A DNA stretch of 64,000 nucleotides, taken from assembly GCF_034137685.1 (NCBI RefSeq), contig NZ_CP139418.1:1887001-1951000 (forward strand), written 5' to 3'. Under the pieces are notes generated by a model. It ran no database searches, had not been told where the DNA came from, and saw only the letters and a list, made by a program, of their open reading frames with translations. This DNA comes from Streptococcus sp. S1 (GTDB lineage Bacteria > Bacillota > Bacilli > Lactobacillales > Streptococcaceae). Made by a program: the position numbers and the translations under genes. Shown piece by piece: positions 8,573 to 19,336 of this stretch. Position 1 is the first letter of the stretch, and each line of letters begins with the position of its first letter.

Positions 8573-10411
8573 TTATTTATACATGAATGCCCAGTAATAG
8601 TTACCGTCGCCATTGATGACTGCTGCTACTGCACCTTCTGTGGCATTTGGATCGAGCATTAATTCTCTCAATCCACTGTTATACCATTTCGTTGCAACCG
8701 TTGTTGCATTGTCTTCACGACGAGCTACAAAACCTGTGCTATCGTACTGACGTGAAATAGTATGGGCTTTTGGTAAGGCACGTGAGTTGTAGACATCATC
8801 TGACCAAGTCAATTCTTTTAAGCCTTGTGCTTTTCGCAATTCGTTAATCTTAGCAAAAGCTTCTTTCGCTTTATCTAACTCGATATAGTTTGTATTGTCT
8901 GTCGCTTCTACACGATAAACGAATTTCACATAGCCAAACTCAACATCTTTGTAGTTCTTGTCATCTACTCCACTCTTCAAGTCAGCGATTAAAACATAGT
9001 CTTTAGCCCATGGGTTTTCTTTAGATTGCTCAAAGAGTTCTGGGTCCTCGATTTCCCATTCTACTTTGGCATCCCAGCCAGCATTGTCAATAAATTTAGG
9101 ATTCATTTTCTTAATGACATAGTCCTTAAATTCATCCACATTCTTAAATGGAAGAGCTTGACCTGCTTTAGCTGTTTCTATAAGATTTGTAGAGTAGAGC
9201 TTCACGCTTGAGTCACGATCGCTATAAGCATATTCATCATCTTTGGCATCTTCGTGGAATTTTGGATCGATCTCAGGATCTTTCGGATCTGTCATTCCAT
9301 AAAGTTTCCATTTGTCTCCGTTCCATTTCCAATAAGCAGAGTAACCAGTTGCTTCTGTATCAGATGGAACATAGTAATAGTGACTTGAACCATCAAAGTA
9401 GTAGTTCTTATCTCCACGAAGGGCTACTGAGCCAGGTTTACCAGGAGGGTAGACTACTTTAGGCGCACGTCCATTCGGAGCCCATGGAAGATGTTCTAAT
9501 CCTTCTGCTGGTGTCTCAACGTATGGAGGAATTTGGTTTTCACTAGGCTGATCCGATGATACCAAACCATCATTTCCTGGGACTTCAGGTTGAACCGGTT
9601 CCTCTGGCTTCGGTTCACTTGGATTTTCTGGGGTTGGTGCGAAAGGATCAAACTCTCCATCTGCTCCTACAAATGGAGGATTTTCTGGGAATACTAGACT
9701 ATCAATGTTATCAAAATCAGAAGGATCTGATGGTGTATCAGGTTGATCTGGTTTATCGGTTGGATTTGGTTCTTCAGGTGTTGGAGTTGGATCCGGAGTC
9801 GGTGTTGGGACTGGATCAGGAGTAGAAGGATTTTCCGTTGAATTCTTCACAAATACCCATTTACCATTTTTATAATAGTAATAATCCCCGTTATCCAATA
9901 CATAATAATGGTAGCCATTTTCATACAAATAATGAGGGTCATTGGCAAGGTTATTAGTAGAGTTATTCCGATTAGTTAGAGGTTTCCACTCACCATTGCG
10001 GTAGATCCGGTAAGTTCCATCACTCATCCGATAATAATGATTGCCATTCCAATAAATGTAGTTTTCATCATTTTCTAAGGAATAGCCATAGTTCCAACCA
10101 TTATAGCCATAATAATTATTCCAGCTAGGATAACCATAGTTATAGCCATAATAATTGTTCCAGCTAGGATAACCATAGTTATAACCATAATAATAGTTCC
10201 AATTTGGATATCCATAGCCATAACTATAGGTCCATGGATTATAACCATTATAACCATTCCAGTTATTGTAAGCATAGTTATAATAGTTTGAACGATAAGA
10301 GGAGGTATTCCATCCTCGATTTTCTGCAGCTACTTTTGTTGCTATAAATGCCGGAACAATCATAGCTGTTGCTAGGATTGCTCGACTAACCACTCTATAT
10401 TTTCTGTCCAT
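8573..10411 (-). CDS. Secreted Tyr/Trp/Gly-repeat protein with degenerate CAP/SCP-like C-terminus
   Basis: A 612-residue exported protein. The signal peptide ends near VAA-ENRG (residue 30). Next come three 13-residue repeats of type YGYPSWNNYYGYN (39-bp DNA period, 10102-10218). Two further modules resemble NGxHYYxxxxGxYxxYxNGxW, with a third near residue 335, and a Pro/Glu/Asp-rich linker lies between. The last 100 residues follow the CAP/SCP pattern (INELRKAQGLKELTW ... TKWYNSGLRELML ... YYWAFMYK). The usual histidine of the SPGHR-like motif is leucine here, so metal-dependent activity is doubtful. There is no LPXTG anchor. GGAG lies at proper spacing. Function unknown; a wall or matrix role is inferred. 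Confidence 0.8.
   Translation of the reverse strand: MDRKYRVVSRAILATAMIVPAFIATKVAAENRGWNTSSYRSNYYNYAYNNWNGYNGYNPWTYSYGYGYPNWNYYYGYNYGYPSWNNYYGYNYGYPSWNNYYGYNGWNYGYSLENDENYIYWNGNHYYRMSDGTYRIYRNGEWKPLTNRNNSTNNLANDPHYLYENGYHYYVLDNGDYYYYKNGKWVFVKNSTENPSTPDPVPTPTPDPTPTPEEPNPTDKPDQPDTPSDPSDFDNIDSLVFPENPPFVGADGEFDPFAPTPENPSEPKPEEPVQPEVPGNDGLVSSDQPSENQIPPYVETPAEGLEHLPWAPNGRAPKVVYPPGKPGSVALRGDKNYYFDGSSHYYYVPSDTEATGYSAYWKWNGDKWKLYGMTDPKDPEIDPKFHEDAKDDEYAYSDRDSSVKLYSTNLIETAKAGQALPFKNVDEFKDYVIKKMNPKFIDNAGWDAKVEWEIEDPELFEQSKENPWAKDYVLIADLKSGVDDKNYKDVEFGYVKFVYRVEATDNTNYIELDKAKEAFAKINELRKAQGLKELTWSDDVYNSRALPKAHTISRQYDSTGFVARREDNATTVATKWYNSGLRELMLDPNATEGAVAAVINGDGNYYWAFMYK
10102..10218 (-). repeat. 39-bp tandem repeats inside the secreted protein gene
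   Basis: Three copies start at 10102, 10141 and 10180 with a 39-bp period. The first two differ by few bases and the third has diverged. Each encodes one 13-residue unit such as YGYPSWNNYYGYN. Copy-number change would keep the frame. Confidence 0.85.
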
Positions 10412-10850
10412 TTAACTAATCTCCATTGGGAAAGTATAGGCGAAAGATACATCAACTATGTGCACATATTTCAAAAGTCATTCTGCCTCCCTATATCTTA
10501 GTTCACGATATTTATCTCCACTAGTTTCAAGGCCTATTCAACTAGTAGAAAAAATCTATTCATTAACCAATTTCCTATCAAAGCAGGTCTAAACGACATT
10601 TTTACTCTTTGATTTCCTTTCATGCAAATTATAGCATGGGCCTAAATCGAAGGCAAATAATTTGATATTCAATCTATTTTCAATTTCAAATCATCTTATG
10701 TTTAATTGACTATTTTATTTTACCGATCTTGAAACCCCTTGTTTGTGAAGGGGTTCGCACAATCTATTCAAACTTAGAAAAATAGTATCTTGTAGTGGTC
10801 TTAAAGTTTTTCCCTCAACAGGGAAATAAAAAAATTACGACATAGCAATA
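10412..10850 (-). promoter_or_regulatory. Long leader and promoter of the secreted protein gene
   Basis: The minus strand has TTGCCT (10651-10656), 17 nt, then TATAAT (10628-10633) with the TG extension of an extended -10 box. That predicts a start near 10620 and a leader of about 209 nt. Inside the leader, ACTAGTT/AACTAGT (10520-10526 with 10540-10546) can pair. Further upstream an 8-bp stem AACCCCTT/AAGGGGTT (10733-10755) has no U tract. No open frame is convincing in this stretch. Confidence 0.65.
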
Positions 10851-10899
10851 AAAAATACAAAAAGACTCAGAAAATCCATCTGAGTCTTTTTGTATTTTT
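10851..10899. terminator. stkP terminator with 21-bp perfect stem
   Basis: Bases 10851-10871 and 10879-10899 pair perfectly over 21 bp around a 7-nt loop. The outer arms are A- and T-rich, so it can work on both strands. It lies 18 bp after the stkP stop codon. Confidence 0.92.
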
Positions 10900-10917
10900 A
10901 AACCCACACCTGTTGCA

Positions 10918-12777
10918 CTATTGCTCACTACTGCTAGAACTTTCTGTATCGGATCGTTCCGCAGAGGACGAACTAGATGTCTCTGAACTTGAAGAGGCTT
11001 TCGTGCTTGAAGAAGCCGTCACTTTAGGCTCATATACCGTTAAAACAATTCGTGTTCGGTTAATATCCACCGTACTCGAGACTTCTGGAGTTTGGCTGAC
11101 AATTTGACCTGCAGAAACAAATACCCCATCAGGGAGATGTTCCGTTTTTCTTAATTCGATATTGGCTTCTTTAATACCATAGATCTCAATCAAATTACTT
11201 CTAGCAAAATCATAAGTTGATCCAACATAGTTTGGCATTTCAATTGAAGTCGTTTCTTTCGCTACTTTCAAAACAATCTTGGTTTTTGAATTCAGAGAAT
11301 ATTGCTCTCCTGAAGCTGGGGTTTGTTCAAGAACTGTCCCTGCAGCATAATCGAAGGTCTCAACTTCTTCAATCGTGATCATTTTGCTTGATACCTTATA
11401 AGTATTTTTCAGATCTTCTTCTGCTGTTGCCCGTGTTTCACCCACGTAATTTGGCATTTCAAAGCTGTTTGGCCCTTTTGAAACAATCAAATCAATTCGA
11501 CTTTGTTCTTTCTTTTGGGCCCCTGCATTTGGATTGGTTCGAATGACGTAACCTTCTGCCACCGAATCACTGTACTCTTCTTTCTCTTCACCAACTTGAA
11601 GGTCTTGTCCCTCAATAACCGCTCTAGCTTCGGCAATGGTTTTGCCGGAAACATCTGGAACGGTTTTATTGGCTGGGCTCATATACAACAAGAAAGTAAA
11701 GGCTGTAAGAACTAGGGCAATGGCAACAAACAAGACCTTGTATCTCGCTCGCAAGCGTCTTCTTGGCTTTTTACTTGGCGTCATTGTCTGCTGATCAGAT
11801 AATGGTCGATTAGGATCTACTGAACTGATTTCACTGCGTACCTCAGAGATTGGAACAGGAGCTGTCTTTGGAGTTGGACTCACTTTTGGAAGAGTCTTTG
11901 TATCAGCTTTCGCTTGGTCTTCAAAAACCAGTTTTTTCTCATTTCTTCTCTCATAGGACAAGCAACTTGAAAGATCCACATACATCTCTGCCACTGATTT
12001 ATAGCGATCCGTCAGTTTTTTAGCTGTCGCTTTGATCACCACATTTTCTAAAGCTTGTGGAACATTCTTATTTTCTTCACGAATAGATGGGAGTGGCTTT
12101 TGAAAATGCTGCAAAGCAATTGTGACTGCACTATCTCCATCATAAGGAATGTGTCCTGTCAACATCTCATAGAAAATGATCCCCATAGCGTAGATGTCAC
12201 TTTGCACCGTAGCTTTTGAACCACGCGCCTGCTCAGGGGACAAATAATGAACCGACCCCAACATCGAGTTGGTCTGGGTCAAGCTAGTCTCTGCGAAGGC
12301 CACTGCAATCCCAAAGTCTGAAACTTTTGCTGTTCCATCTGGTGTCAAGAGGACATTCTGTGGTTTTAAATCTCTATGGATAATGCCACGCGTATGGGCA
12401 AGACGCATAGCTAGAAGGATCTGCCCCATCAAACGAACAGCTTCTTCATTTGATAAAGGAGCATTTTCTTTGATATAGCGTTTCAAGTCTAAACCTGCAA
12501 CATATTCCATTGCAAGGTATTGTTGTCCTTCTTCTTCGCCAATGTCTGTAATCCGAACGATATTTGGATGGTCCAGCTCTGCCATCGCCTTTGCTTCACG
12601 CTGAAAACGCGCAACTGCAATGGGATCCGTCTGGTAATTCGTACGCAGTACCTTGACTGCAACTTCTTCCCCATCTAAAATCAAATCACGCGCAAGATAA
12701 ACATCTGCCATCCCGCCGCGTCCAATTTGTTGGATGATTTTATATCGCCCGGCAAAAATTTTGCCGATTTGAATCAT
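10918..12777 (-). CDS. stkP: Eukaryotic-type Ser/Thr kinase StkP with three PASTA repeats
   Basis: Membrane kinase of 619 residues that senses peptidoglycan or lipid II and steers septal wall synthesis. Kinase features: glycine loop GRGGMADVY (19-27), K42, HRDLKPQN (134-141), DFG (154-156). One transmembrane helix spans about 348-366. PASTA domains occupy about 371-435, 438-506 and 512-582, and the protein ends in a Ser/Thr-rich tail (587-619). Pneumococcal StkP has four PASTA domains and about 659 residues, so this one is a repeat short. Its ATG overlaps the phpP stop by 4 nt; kinase and phosphatase are made together. Confidence 0.95.
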   Translation of the reverse strand: MIQIGKIFAGRYKIIQQIGRGGMADVYLARDLILDGEEVAVKVLRTNYQTDPIAVARFQREAKAMAELDHPNIVRITDIGEEEGQQYLAMEYVAGLDLKRYIKENAPLSNEEAVRLMGQILLAMRLAHTRGIIHRDLKPQNVLLTPDGTAKVSDFGIAVAFAETSLTQTNSMLGSVHYLSPEQARGSKATVQSDIYAMGIIFYEMLTGHIPYDGDSAVTIALQHFQKPLPSIREENKNVPQALENVVIKATAKKLTDRYKSVAEMYVDLSSCLSYERRNEKKLVFEDQAKADTKTLPKVSPTPKTAPVPISEVRSEISSVDPNRPLSDQQTMTPSKKPRRRLRARYKVLFVAIALVLTAFTFLLYMSPANKTVPDVSGKTIAEARAVIEGQDLQVGEEKEEYSDSVAEGYVIRTNPNAGAQKKEQSRIDLIVSKGPNSFEMPNYVGETRATAEEDLKNTYKVSSKMITIEEVETFDYAAGTVLEQTPASGEQYSLNSKTKIVLKVAKETTSIEMPNYVGSTYDFARSNLIEIYGIKEANIELRKTEHLPDGVFVSAGQIVSQTPEVSSTVDINRTRIVLTVYEPKVTASSSTKASSSSETSSSSSAERSDTESSSSSEQ

Positions 12778-13514
12778 GCTGCGTCCTCCTCAGTAAAGTG
12801 GAGCAGTACAACAGTGATATTATCCAAGCCTCCAGCATTATTGGCAAAACGAATCAAGGTTTGAGCTTTTTCTTCCAGTGAAACATCACTCAAGACAATA
12901 TCTCTGATTTCATCCGGGCCAATCATATTGGTTAAACCGTCACTATTGATCAAAATATAATCATCTGCTTCAACCGTCACCAAACCATAATCCGGCTCCA
13001 ACTCATCTTTTTGACCAATGGACTGAGTGATGATGTTACGTTGAGGATGATGGGCAGCTTCTTCCTCTGTAATTTGACCAGCTCGCAAAAGAGCATTTAC
13101 AAGAGAATGGTCACTGGTCAACTGCTGGTATTCGCCCTGACGAATGAGGCCAATCCGTGAATCCCCAACGTGGGCATAAATCACTTGTCCTTCTACAAAA
13201 GCCAAGGCTTCTAGTGTCGTTCCCATTCCTTTGTGCTCATCATCTTGCCCAGCCAAATGAATCCGACGATTCACAGCTTCTAAATGTTCTGCAAACCATT
13301 CCCGTACTTGATTGACCGTCTCGATCTCAGAAGAAACCCAGGCCGCACCTAGATCTGTGACTGCCATTTCACTAGCAATATTTCCGGCACGGTGTCCTCC
13401 CATACCATCAGCAAGGAAAACCATAGATTTTCCTGCCTTGTTTTTATATTGATTTGCATAGTCTTGGTTATTTGTCCGTCTTTGACCTACATCGGTTAAG
13501 ATCGTCATATCCAT
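12774..13514 (-). CDS. phpP: PP2C-type phosphatase PhpP (Stp1)
   Basis: A soluble 246-residue PPM-family phosphatase that removes phosphate from StkP and its substrates. Metal-binding motifs are visible: [13 protein letters not shown] at the start, LADGMGGH near residue 35, GDSRIG near 115 and the final [15 protein letters not shown] lies 11 nt before the ATG, rather far, but the alignment with pneumococcal PhpP supports this start. It sits between rsmB and stkP in a long minus-strand transcription unit. Confidence 0.95.
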   Translation of the reverse strand: MDMTILTDVGQRRTNNQDYANQYKNKAGKSMVFLADGMGGHRAGNIASEMAVTDLGAAWVSSEIETVNQVREWFAEHLEAVNRRIHLAGQDDEHKGMGTTLEALAFVEGQVIYAHVGDSRIGLIRQGEYQQLTSDHSLVNALLRAGQITEEEAAHHPQRNIITQSIGQKDELEPDYGLVTVEADDYILINSDGLTNMIGPDEIRDIVLSDVSLEEKAQTLIRFANNAGGLDNITVVLLHFTEEDAA

Positions 13515-13535
13515 ACTGTCAGTTTCCTCCTGATA

Positions 13536-14849
13536 TTATGAAATTCTCTTAAAACGACTGATAAAGAAGCCGTCGCTTCCATATAATTCGGGTGTAATAA
13601 GGATACAATCATTTTTAAGAATATCTTTTCTTTCGTGATCCAATGGGACTTGTTCGAAATTTGGATGTTTTTTCAAAAATTGGTCCACCACTTCAAAATT
13701 CTCTTTGCCCATAATTGTACACGTACTGTACACTATTATACCACCTTTACGCACACTTTGACAAACACTATCCAGAATGGCCAATTGAATGGCTTGTAAA
13801 GATACAAAATCTGCACTCTCTTTATTGTACTTGATATCAGGCTTTCTCCGTATCAAACCAATCCCTGAACAAGGCGCATCCACCAAAATTTTATCGAAAG
13901 CATCAGGTCCAAATGTTTCAAAGACTTTTGTCGCATCTAGCTTCTTTGTCAAAATTTTGTCCGCAACATGGAGCCGATTAGCATTTTCTTGAATCAATTT
14001 GAGCTTATGGTCATAGAGATCCAAGGCTGTGACTTTCCCAGTTGTGAGATAAGAAGCCAGGTGGGTCGTCTTTCCACCTGGCGCCGCACAGGCATCTAAA
14101 ACCCACTCATCTCCTTGCAAATCCAAAGCCGGTGCCACCAATTGGCTGGACTCGTCTTGAATAGTAATGCGCCCTTCTTTAAACAAGGAGTGTCCTGCAA
14201 AATGTCCCTGCTCTTTCACGAGAGCGGACGAAGAAAGTAGAGAGGAGGTTGCTTCGAGCAGCTGAGCTAACTCTTCTTTTTCGTCCAGATCAATCACACG
14301 AATACTGGATTTATTACGCTGATAGAGACTCTTAAAAATAGCGCAAGCACGTTCTTCACCGTATTCTTCGATCAATGCTTTGACCAACCATACAGGTAGG
14401 GAATACTCTACCGAATAACGTTTGTTCTTTCGCTTGATCGTATCAACAGCTGGTAGCCCCTCGCGGAGGAGCTTTCTAAGAATAGCATTGACAAACTTCT
14501 CACTGCCTTCTTTACGACATTTTGCTATCTGGACAGCTTCATTGACGATGGCATGATCGGGAATGCGGTCTAAATAGACAAGTTGATACAAACTCATCAT
14601 CAAAAGATAATAGAGCCAAGGATCTAATTTCGTCCGGTCTTCAATCACGTGGGCGAGATACCACTCGAGTGTTATCTTTCGTGCTACAGTACCGTATACA
14701 ACTTCCGTAACAAAGCTTCTATCTTTATCTGAAAGTTGAGAGTGTTCTAACGCTTGATTTAGGGCAATATTAGAATAAGCTCCCTGCTCAAAAACCTCTT
14801 CTAGCACTCGAACGATCTGTTCACGCGCATTCATTTGTTTAACTTCCAA
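13536..14849 (-). CDS. rsmB: 16S rRNA m5C967 methyltransferase RsmB (Sun)
   Basis: A 437-residue enzyme that methylates C967 of 16S rRNA with S-adenosylmethionine. The N-terminal NusB-like RNA-binding domain (about 1-140) is followed by the methyltransferase domain with [14 protein letters not shown], the catalytic-cysteine motif [15 protein letters not shown] and YSTCTI. Two starts compete. A TTG at 14849 has AAGGAG six bases upstream; an ATG at 14834 has a weaker GGAAG. The first overlaps the end of fmt by 11 nt. The ribosome site favours TTG, while homologues fit either. Confidence 0.93.
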   Translation of the reverse strand: MEVKQMNAREQIVRVLEEVFEQGAYSNIALNQALEHSQLSDKDRSFVTEVVYGTVARKITLEWYLAHVIEDRTKLDPWLYYLLMMSLYQLVYLDRIPDHAIVNEAVQIAKCRKEGSEKFVNAILRKLLREGLPAVDTIKRKNKRYSVEYSLPVWLVKALIEEYGEERACAIFKSLYQRNKSSIRVIDLDEKEELAQLLEATSSLLSSSALVKEQGHFAGHSLFKEGRITIQDESSQLVAPALDLQGDEWVLDACAAPGGKTTHLASYLTTGKVTALDLYDHKLKLIQENANRLHVADKILTKKLDATKVFETFGPDAFDKILVDAPCSGIGLIRRKPDIKYNKESADFVSLQAIQLAILDSVCQSVRKGGIIVYSTCTIMGKENFEVVDQFLKKHPNFEQVPLDHERKDILKNDCILITPELYGSDGFFISRFKRIS

Positions 14850-15774
14850 AGTGATCTCCTTCTTTCAATTGACGGCCAGCGCCATTCAAAAAGTCTGTGA
14901 TGGACATTTTTGGTTTTCCTGCCGGCTGCACAACTTTGAGGGACAGCGCGCCTTCTCCTGCAGCGACCACCAACTCTTTTTTGGTCAAAGCAATCACTTC
15001 TCCTGGATTTCCATTTCCTTCGCATAGCTCTGCTTCATAAACTTTAAAGCGCTGACCATTTAATAACGTATGAGCAACCGGCCAAGGATTCATCCCCCGG
15101 ATCTGGTTAAAGACTTGGCGATTGGTTTTGGTCCAGTCCAAAACCTCTTCTTCCGGTAAAATATTCGGTGAAAATGTGACCAAACTTGGATCTTGTGGAC
15201 TTGGCTTGATCTCCCCTGCCAGGTAAGCTGGCAAAGTATCTAGGAGTAAGTCACGTCCAAGGACAGCCAATTTTTCAAACAAAGTTCCCACATTGTCCTC
15301 ATCTAAAATTGGGAGAGAACGAGCTGCAATCATGTCTCCGGCATCCATTTCCTTGACCATTTCCATAATTGTAACCCCAGCTTCTTCATCACCATTGATC
15401 AGGGCATAGTGAATGGGAGCTCCACCTCTATATTTAGGCAATAAAGACGCGTGGACATTCACCGCAAATTGGAAGTTCTCCAACAATTTTGTCGGTAAAA
15501 ATTGTCCAAAAGCAGCGGTCACAATTCCATCTGCATCTAGTGATAAGAGAGTTTCCATTTCTGGACTACCCGATAACTTCTCCGGCTGAAGAACTGGTAG
15601 TTGATGTTCCAAAGCTACCTGCTTCACCGGGGTCATTCGAATCTCTTTTTTGCGACCTACTTTGCGGTCTGGTTGCGTCACAACTGCCAAAATTTCATAG
15701 CGCGAATCTGCTAACAATCCCTTTAAAACCGTCGCTGAAAAATCAGGCGTTCCCATAAATATTAATTTTGTCAT
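14839..15774 (-). CDS. fmt: Methionyl-tRNA formyltransferase
   Basis: A 311-residue enzyme that formylates initiator Met-tRNA using 10-formyltetrahydrofolate. The catalytic domain shows [20 protein letters not shown], containing the conserved N and H, and later MDAGDM with the essential aspartate; the C-terminal OB-like tRNA-binding domain follows after about residue 205. It starts 11 bp after priA and overlaps rsmB by 11 nt, the usual priA-fmt-rsmB order of Firmicutes. Confidence 0.96.
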   Translation of the reverse strand: MTKLIFMGTPDFSATVLKGLLADSRYEILAVVTQPDRKVGRKKEIRMTPVKQVALEHQLPVLQPEKLSGSPEMETLLSLDADGIVTAAFGQFLPTKLLENFQFAVNVHASLLPKYRGGAPIHYALINGDEEAGVTIMEMVKEMDAGDMIAARSLPILDEDNVGTLFEKLAVLGRDLLLDTLPAYLAGEIKPSPQDPSLVTFSPNILPEEEVLDWTKTNRQVFNQIRGMNPWPVAHTLLNGQRFKVYEAELCEGNGNPGEVIALTKKELVVAAGEGALSLKVVQPAGKPKMSITDFLNGAGRQLKEGDHFGS

Positions 15775-15785
15775 TTCTTTCTTCC

Positions 15786-18170
15786 TTACATAAAACTTTG
15801 AGGTTCATTATCAATACTGACACGGAGATCTTGGTTGCCTCTTTCTTGCGTAAATTCTAAGATTTGATTCAAGACCTGAGTCATGCCTTCTTCGAAACGA
15901 TATTTCACAATGATTTGATAATGATACAAATTATGTGTACGTGCAATTGGTTTAGGTGTTGGTCCTAAGATTTGGACCTGATCAGATAAGCCTGATCGGA
16001 GAATTTCCATGACCTGATGTGACTTCTCCATCACAATTTCCTCACTCTTATGGGATAGGGTTAACCCAACTGTGAAGTAATAAGGCGTATAGCCCAGCTG
16101 CCGGCGAATCTGCATTTCATAGGCAAAAAAGCCTTCATAATCTTGGTCTTTGGCAAATCGAATCGCATAATGATTGGGGTTGTAACTCTGAATGATAACC
16201 TCTCCTTCTTTCTCTGCTCGTCCGGCCCTTCCTGCCACCTGAGTCAAGAGTTGAAAGGTTCTCTCTGAGGATCGATAATCCGGTAAATTTAAAGAAGTAT
16301 CCGCATTCAAGACACCCACTAATGTCACATTTGGAAAATCCAAGCCCTTCGCAATCATTTGCGTCCCTAACAAAATATCCGCTTCTCCATTCCCGAAAGC
16401 ATCTAATATCGCTGCGTGGCTCCCTTTTTTTCGGGTGGTATCCACATCCATGCGCAGAATTTTAGCTTCAGGAAAGATCTCTTGTAATTCATAATAGGCT
16501 TTTTGTGTTCCTGTCCCGTAATAACGAATGGAAGGACTTTGGCAATTTGGACAGTGTCGAGGAATTGCTTTGCTATAGCCACAATAATGACAGTTCATAG
16601 TTTTAGTATCCATGTGGAGGGTCAGTGAGATATCACAATTGGGACAAGTATCTACAGTTCCACACTCGCGACACATGACAAAACTGGAATAACCACGGCG
16701 GTTCAACATCAAGACAACCTGCTCTTTTTTCTGCAAGCGATCAGCAATAGCTTCCACTAGAACCGGAGTGAAGTTACCAGCTTCATTTTGGCCAACATAA
16801 TCACGGAAATCAACGACTTTAACTTCTGGAATTTTGGCTGCCGGATTGGCCCGCTGGGTTAGACGAATTAATTCATAAACCCCTTTTGTTGCACGAGCCC
16901 GCGATTCTAAACTTGGTGTAGCAGATCCAAGAAGCAAGACTGCTTGATTGTACTGAGCCCTTAGGACTGCGACTTCCCTTGCGTGGTAGCGTGGATTACT
17001 ATCTTGTTTGTAGGAAGCCTCATGCTCCTCATCAATGATGATGGCTCCGATGTTTTTTAAAGGGGCAAAGATGGCTGAGCGCGCTCCAACGACTACCTTG
17101 GCCTCCCCACGTTCAACTTTTCGCCATTGATCATACTTCTCACCATTTGATAAGCCCGAGTGCAGAATAGCTACTTCCTGGCCAAAACGCGAGATAAAAC
17201 GATCCGTCATCTGTGGCGTCAGGGAAATCTCAGGAACCAACATAATAGCCGTTTTCCCCTTATTTAGAACTTCTTGAATAATCTGCAGATAAACTTCTGT
17301 TTTCCCACTTCCAGTCACACCTTCTAGTAAAAAAGGTTTTGATGTTTTCCCAATTTGAGAAACTACTGTTTCGACAGCTTTTGCTTGCTCTGAATTTAAA
17401 AGCAGAGCCTGGGTCTGTTCTTTGCCTTCATAATATGCAGCCGCCCGATTCACTTCTCGTTCTGTAATTTCTAAAACACCCTGTTCGATAAAATAAGCTA
17501 CCACTTCTCGTGAAAAATCCTGATACAATCCTGCTAAGGGTTGCTCCCCTTGCTCTAGTAACAGGCGCTCTTTCAATGCTAGCCTTTTTTTAGCTCTTCC
17601 TGATGGTTGAAGTTCTTTTAATCCTTCCTGGTTAACGCGATACCATTTTTCTGTTTTAATTTGTTTCCTATCCTTGGCCTTGTATTCAAGTACCAAATCT
17701 CCTTTTCTGACCAACCGCATCACTTGGGCTTGATCGGCCGCATCTAGAGAAGAAAAAGAAACTTCATTTTTTTCACCAAAAAGTTTCACTTTGAGAGTTG
17801 GATCTAAAGAAGGTTGAGGATACAAAATCTTATCATAACTCGAATTGAGGAGAGAAGGAAGCATGGTTTTTAAAATCGTGATCTTATAAGAAAAAACACT
17901 TTTTCGTAATTGATCTGCCAACCAGAACTGCTCTTGATTTAAGACCGGAGTGTAATCCAAGACCTCCACAATCGCTTTTAATTCCTCGCTTGTGTCTGCC
18001 TCTTCTAAAACATCTACCACAATCCCTTGAATGAGGCGATTCCCTTTACCAAAGGGGACATGAACTCGCATACCTGCCTCCACCATATCCTCAAATTCTA
18101 ATGGAATCTGATAAGAATAGGGTTTATCTGTCTGCATCAATGGGACATCTACGATGACTTTTGCTATCAC
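15786..18170 (-). CDS. priA: Primosomal replication restart helicase PriA
   Basis: A 794-residue superfamily 2 helicase that reloads the replisome at stalled forks. Visible parts are the N-terminal DNA-binding domain, Walker [10 protein letters not shown], the DEEH box, the eight zinc-binding cysteines ([13 protein letters not shown] ... CHYCG ... CPNC) and [10 protein letters not shown] of motif VI. The GTG at 18170 is the likely start: a perfect GGAGGT lies six bases before it and the protein then begins [20 protein letters not shown], the normal family N-terminus. The frame opening at 18194 would place the ribosome site inside the gene. Confidence 0.95.
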   Translation of the reverse strand: MIAKVIVDVPLMQTDKPYSYQIPLEFEDMVEAGMRVHVPFGKGNRLIQGIVVDVLEEADTSEELKAIVEVLDYTPVLNQEQFWLADQLRKSVFSYKITILKTMLPSLLNSSYDKILYPQPSLDPTLKVKLFGEKNEVSFSSLDAADQAQVMRLVRKGDLVLEYKAKDRKQIKTEKWYRVNQEGLKELQPSGRAKKRLALKERLLLEQGEQPLAGLYQDFSREVVAYFIEQGVLEITEREVNRAAAYYEGKEQTQALLLNSEQAKAVETVVSQIGKTSKPFLLEGVTGSGKTEVYLQIIQEVLNKGKTAIMLVPEISLTPQMTDRFISRFGQEVAILHSGLSNGEKYDQWRKVERGEAKVVVGARSAIFAPLKNIGAIIIDEEHEASYKQDSNPRYHAREVAVLRAQYNQAVLLLGSATPSLESRARATKGVYELIRLTQRANPAAKIPEVKVVDFRDYVGQNEAGNFTPVLVEAIADRLQKKEQVVLMLNRRGYSSFVMCRECGTVDTCPNCDISLTLHMDTKTMNCHYCGYSKAIPRHCPNCQSPSIRYYGTGTQKAYYELQEIFPEAKILRMDVDTTRKKGSHAAILDAFGNGEADILLGTQMIAKGLDFPNVTLVGVLNADTSLNLPDYRSSERTFQLLTQVAGRAGRAEKEGEVIIQSYNPNHYAIRFAKDQDYEGFFAYEMQIRRQLGYTPYYFTVGLTLSHKSEEIVMEKSHQVMEILRSGLSDQVQILGPTPKPIARTHNLYHYQIIVKYRFEEGMTQVLNQILEFTQERGNQDLRVSIDNEPQSFM

Positions 18171-18257
18171 TTTTTCACCTCCAGCCTCTATCATATGAGC
18201 TTTACTTTATCACGGAACCCTTTAAATAGCAAAAAATAAGATTGAGAAGCCCCAACC

Positions 18258-18572
18258 TTAAATTTTTTCACCATCTTCTTTTTCTTTGGCAATTTGTTCC
18301 TTAATTTTGCGCTCTTCTTCTTCTTTGCGAATCCGCTCTGCTTCAATCCGACGACGAAGCACTTCACGTTTTGCTTCTGGATCCGGGTGAACAACTACGT
18401 TTCCAGACTCGATTTCTTCAAGCGCTTGTAATGTTGATTTAACTGATTGGAATTCTTGAGTTGGTACTGCACCACTTTCCAATTCGTGGGCCCGTTTTGC
18501 CTCAAGAATGACCAATGAATATTTTGATGGTACTTTGTCAAGCAATGTATCAATAGAAGGTTTTAACATCAT
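18258..18572 (-). CDS. rpoZ: RNA polymerase omega subunit
   Basis: A 104-residue omega subunit starting [20 protein letters not shown] with the RAHELESG motif of the family. The second half is a charged, Glu/Lys/Arg-rich helix. Omega helps fold and hold the beta-prime subunit. It lies 25 bp downstream of gmk, the standard gmk-rpoZ pair, and 87 bp before priA. That gap has no clear terminator, so read-through into priA is likely. Confidence 0.95.
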   Translation of the reverse strand: MMLKPSIDTLLDKVPSKYSLVILEAKRAHELESGAVPTQEFQSVKSTLQALEEIESGNVVVHPDPEAKREVLRRRIEAERIRKEEEERKIKEQIAKEKEDGEKI

Positions 18573-18597
18573 ATTCCTATACCTAATTTCTAATTAT

Positions 18598-19251
<654 letters not shown>

Positions 19252-19257
19252 CTATCT

Positions 19258-19286
19258 AGTGTAACAAAAATCGGCCTAATTTTCAA
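19258..19286 (-). promoter_or_regulatory. gmk promoter
   Basis: Minus strand TTGAAA (19281-19286), 17-nt spacer, TACACT (19258-19263). The expected transcript start lies about 20 nt before the gmk ATG. Confidence 0.65.
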
Positions 19287-19302
19287 CTGATTTTTTCATT
19301 CA

Positions 19303-19333
19303 AAAAGCTTGAGATGCTAGATCTCAAGCTTTT
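19303..19333 (-). terminator. rny terminator
   Basis: A 13-bp perfect stem (19303-19315 with 19321-19333) around a 5-nt loop, starting 4 nt after the rny stop, ends in a short U run on the minus strand. Confidence 0.88.
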
Positions 19334-19336
19334 CGT

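Noticed and set aside
8416..8613. 65-codon minus-strand frame between liaF and the secreted-protein gene
   Set aside because: It overlaps the end of the secreted-protein gene and runs through its terminator, has no ribosome site and looks like no protein family.
10102..10218. Possible CRISPR-like direct repeats
   Set aside because: The 39-bp units are contiguous, without spacers, and encode in-frame YGYPSWNN repeats in a secreted protein.
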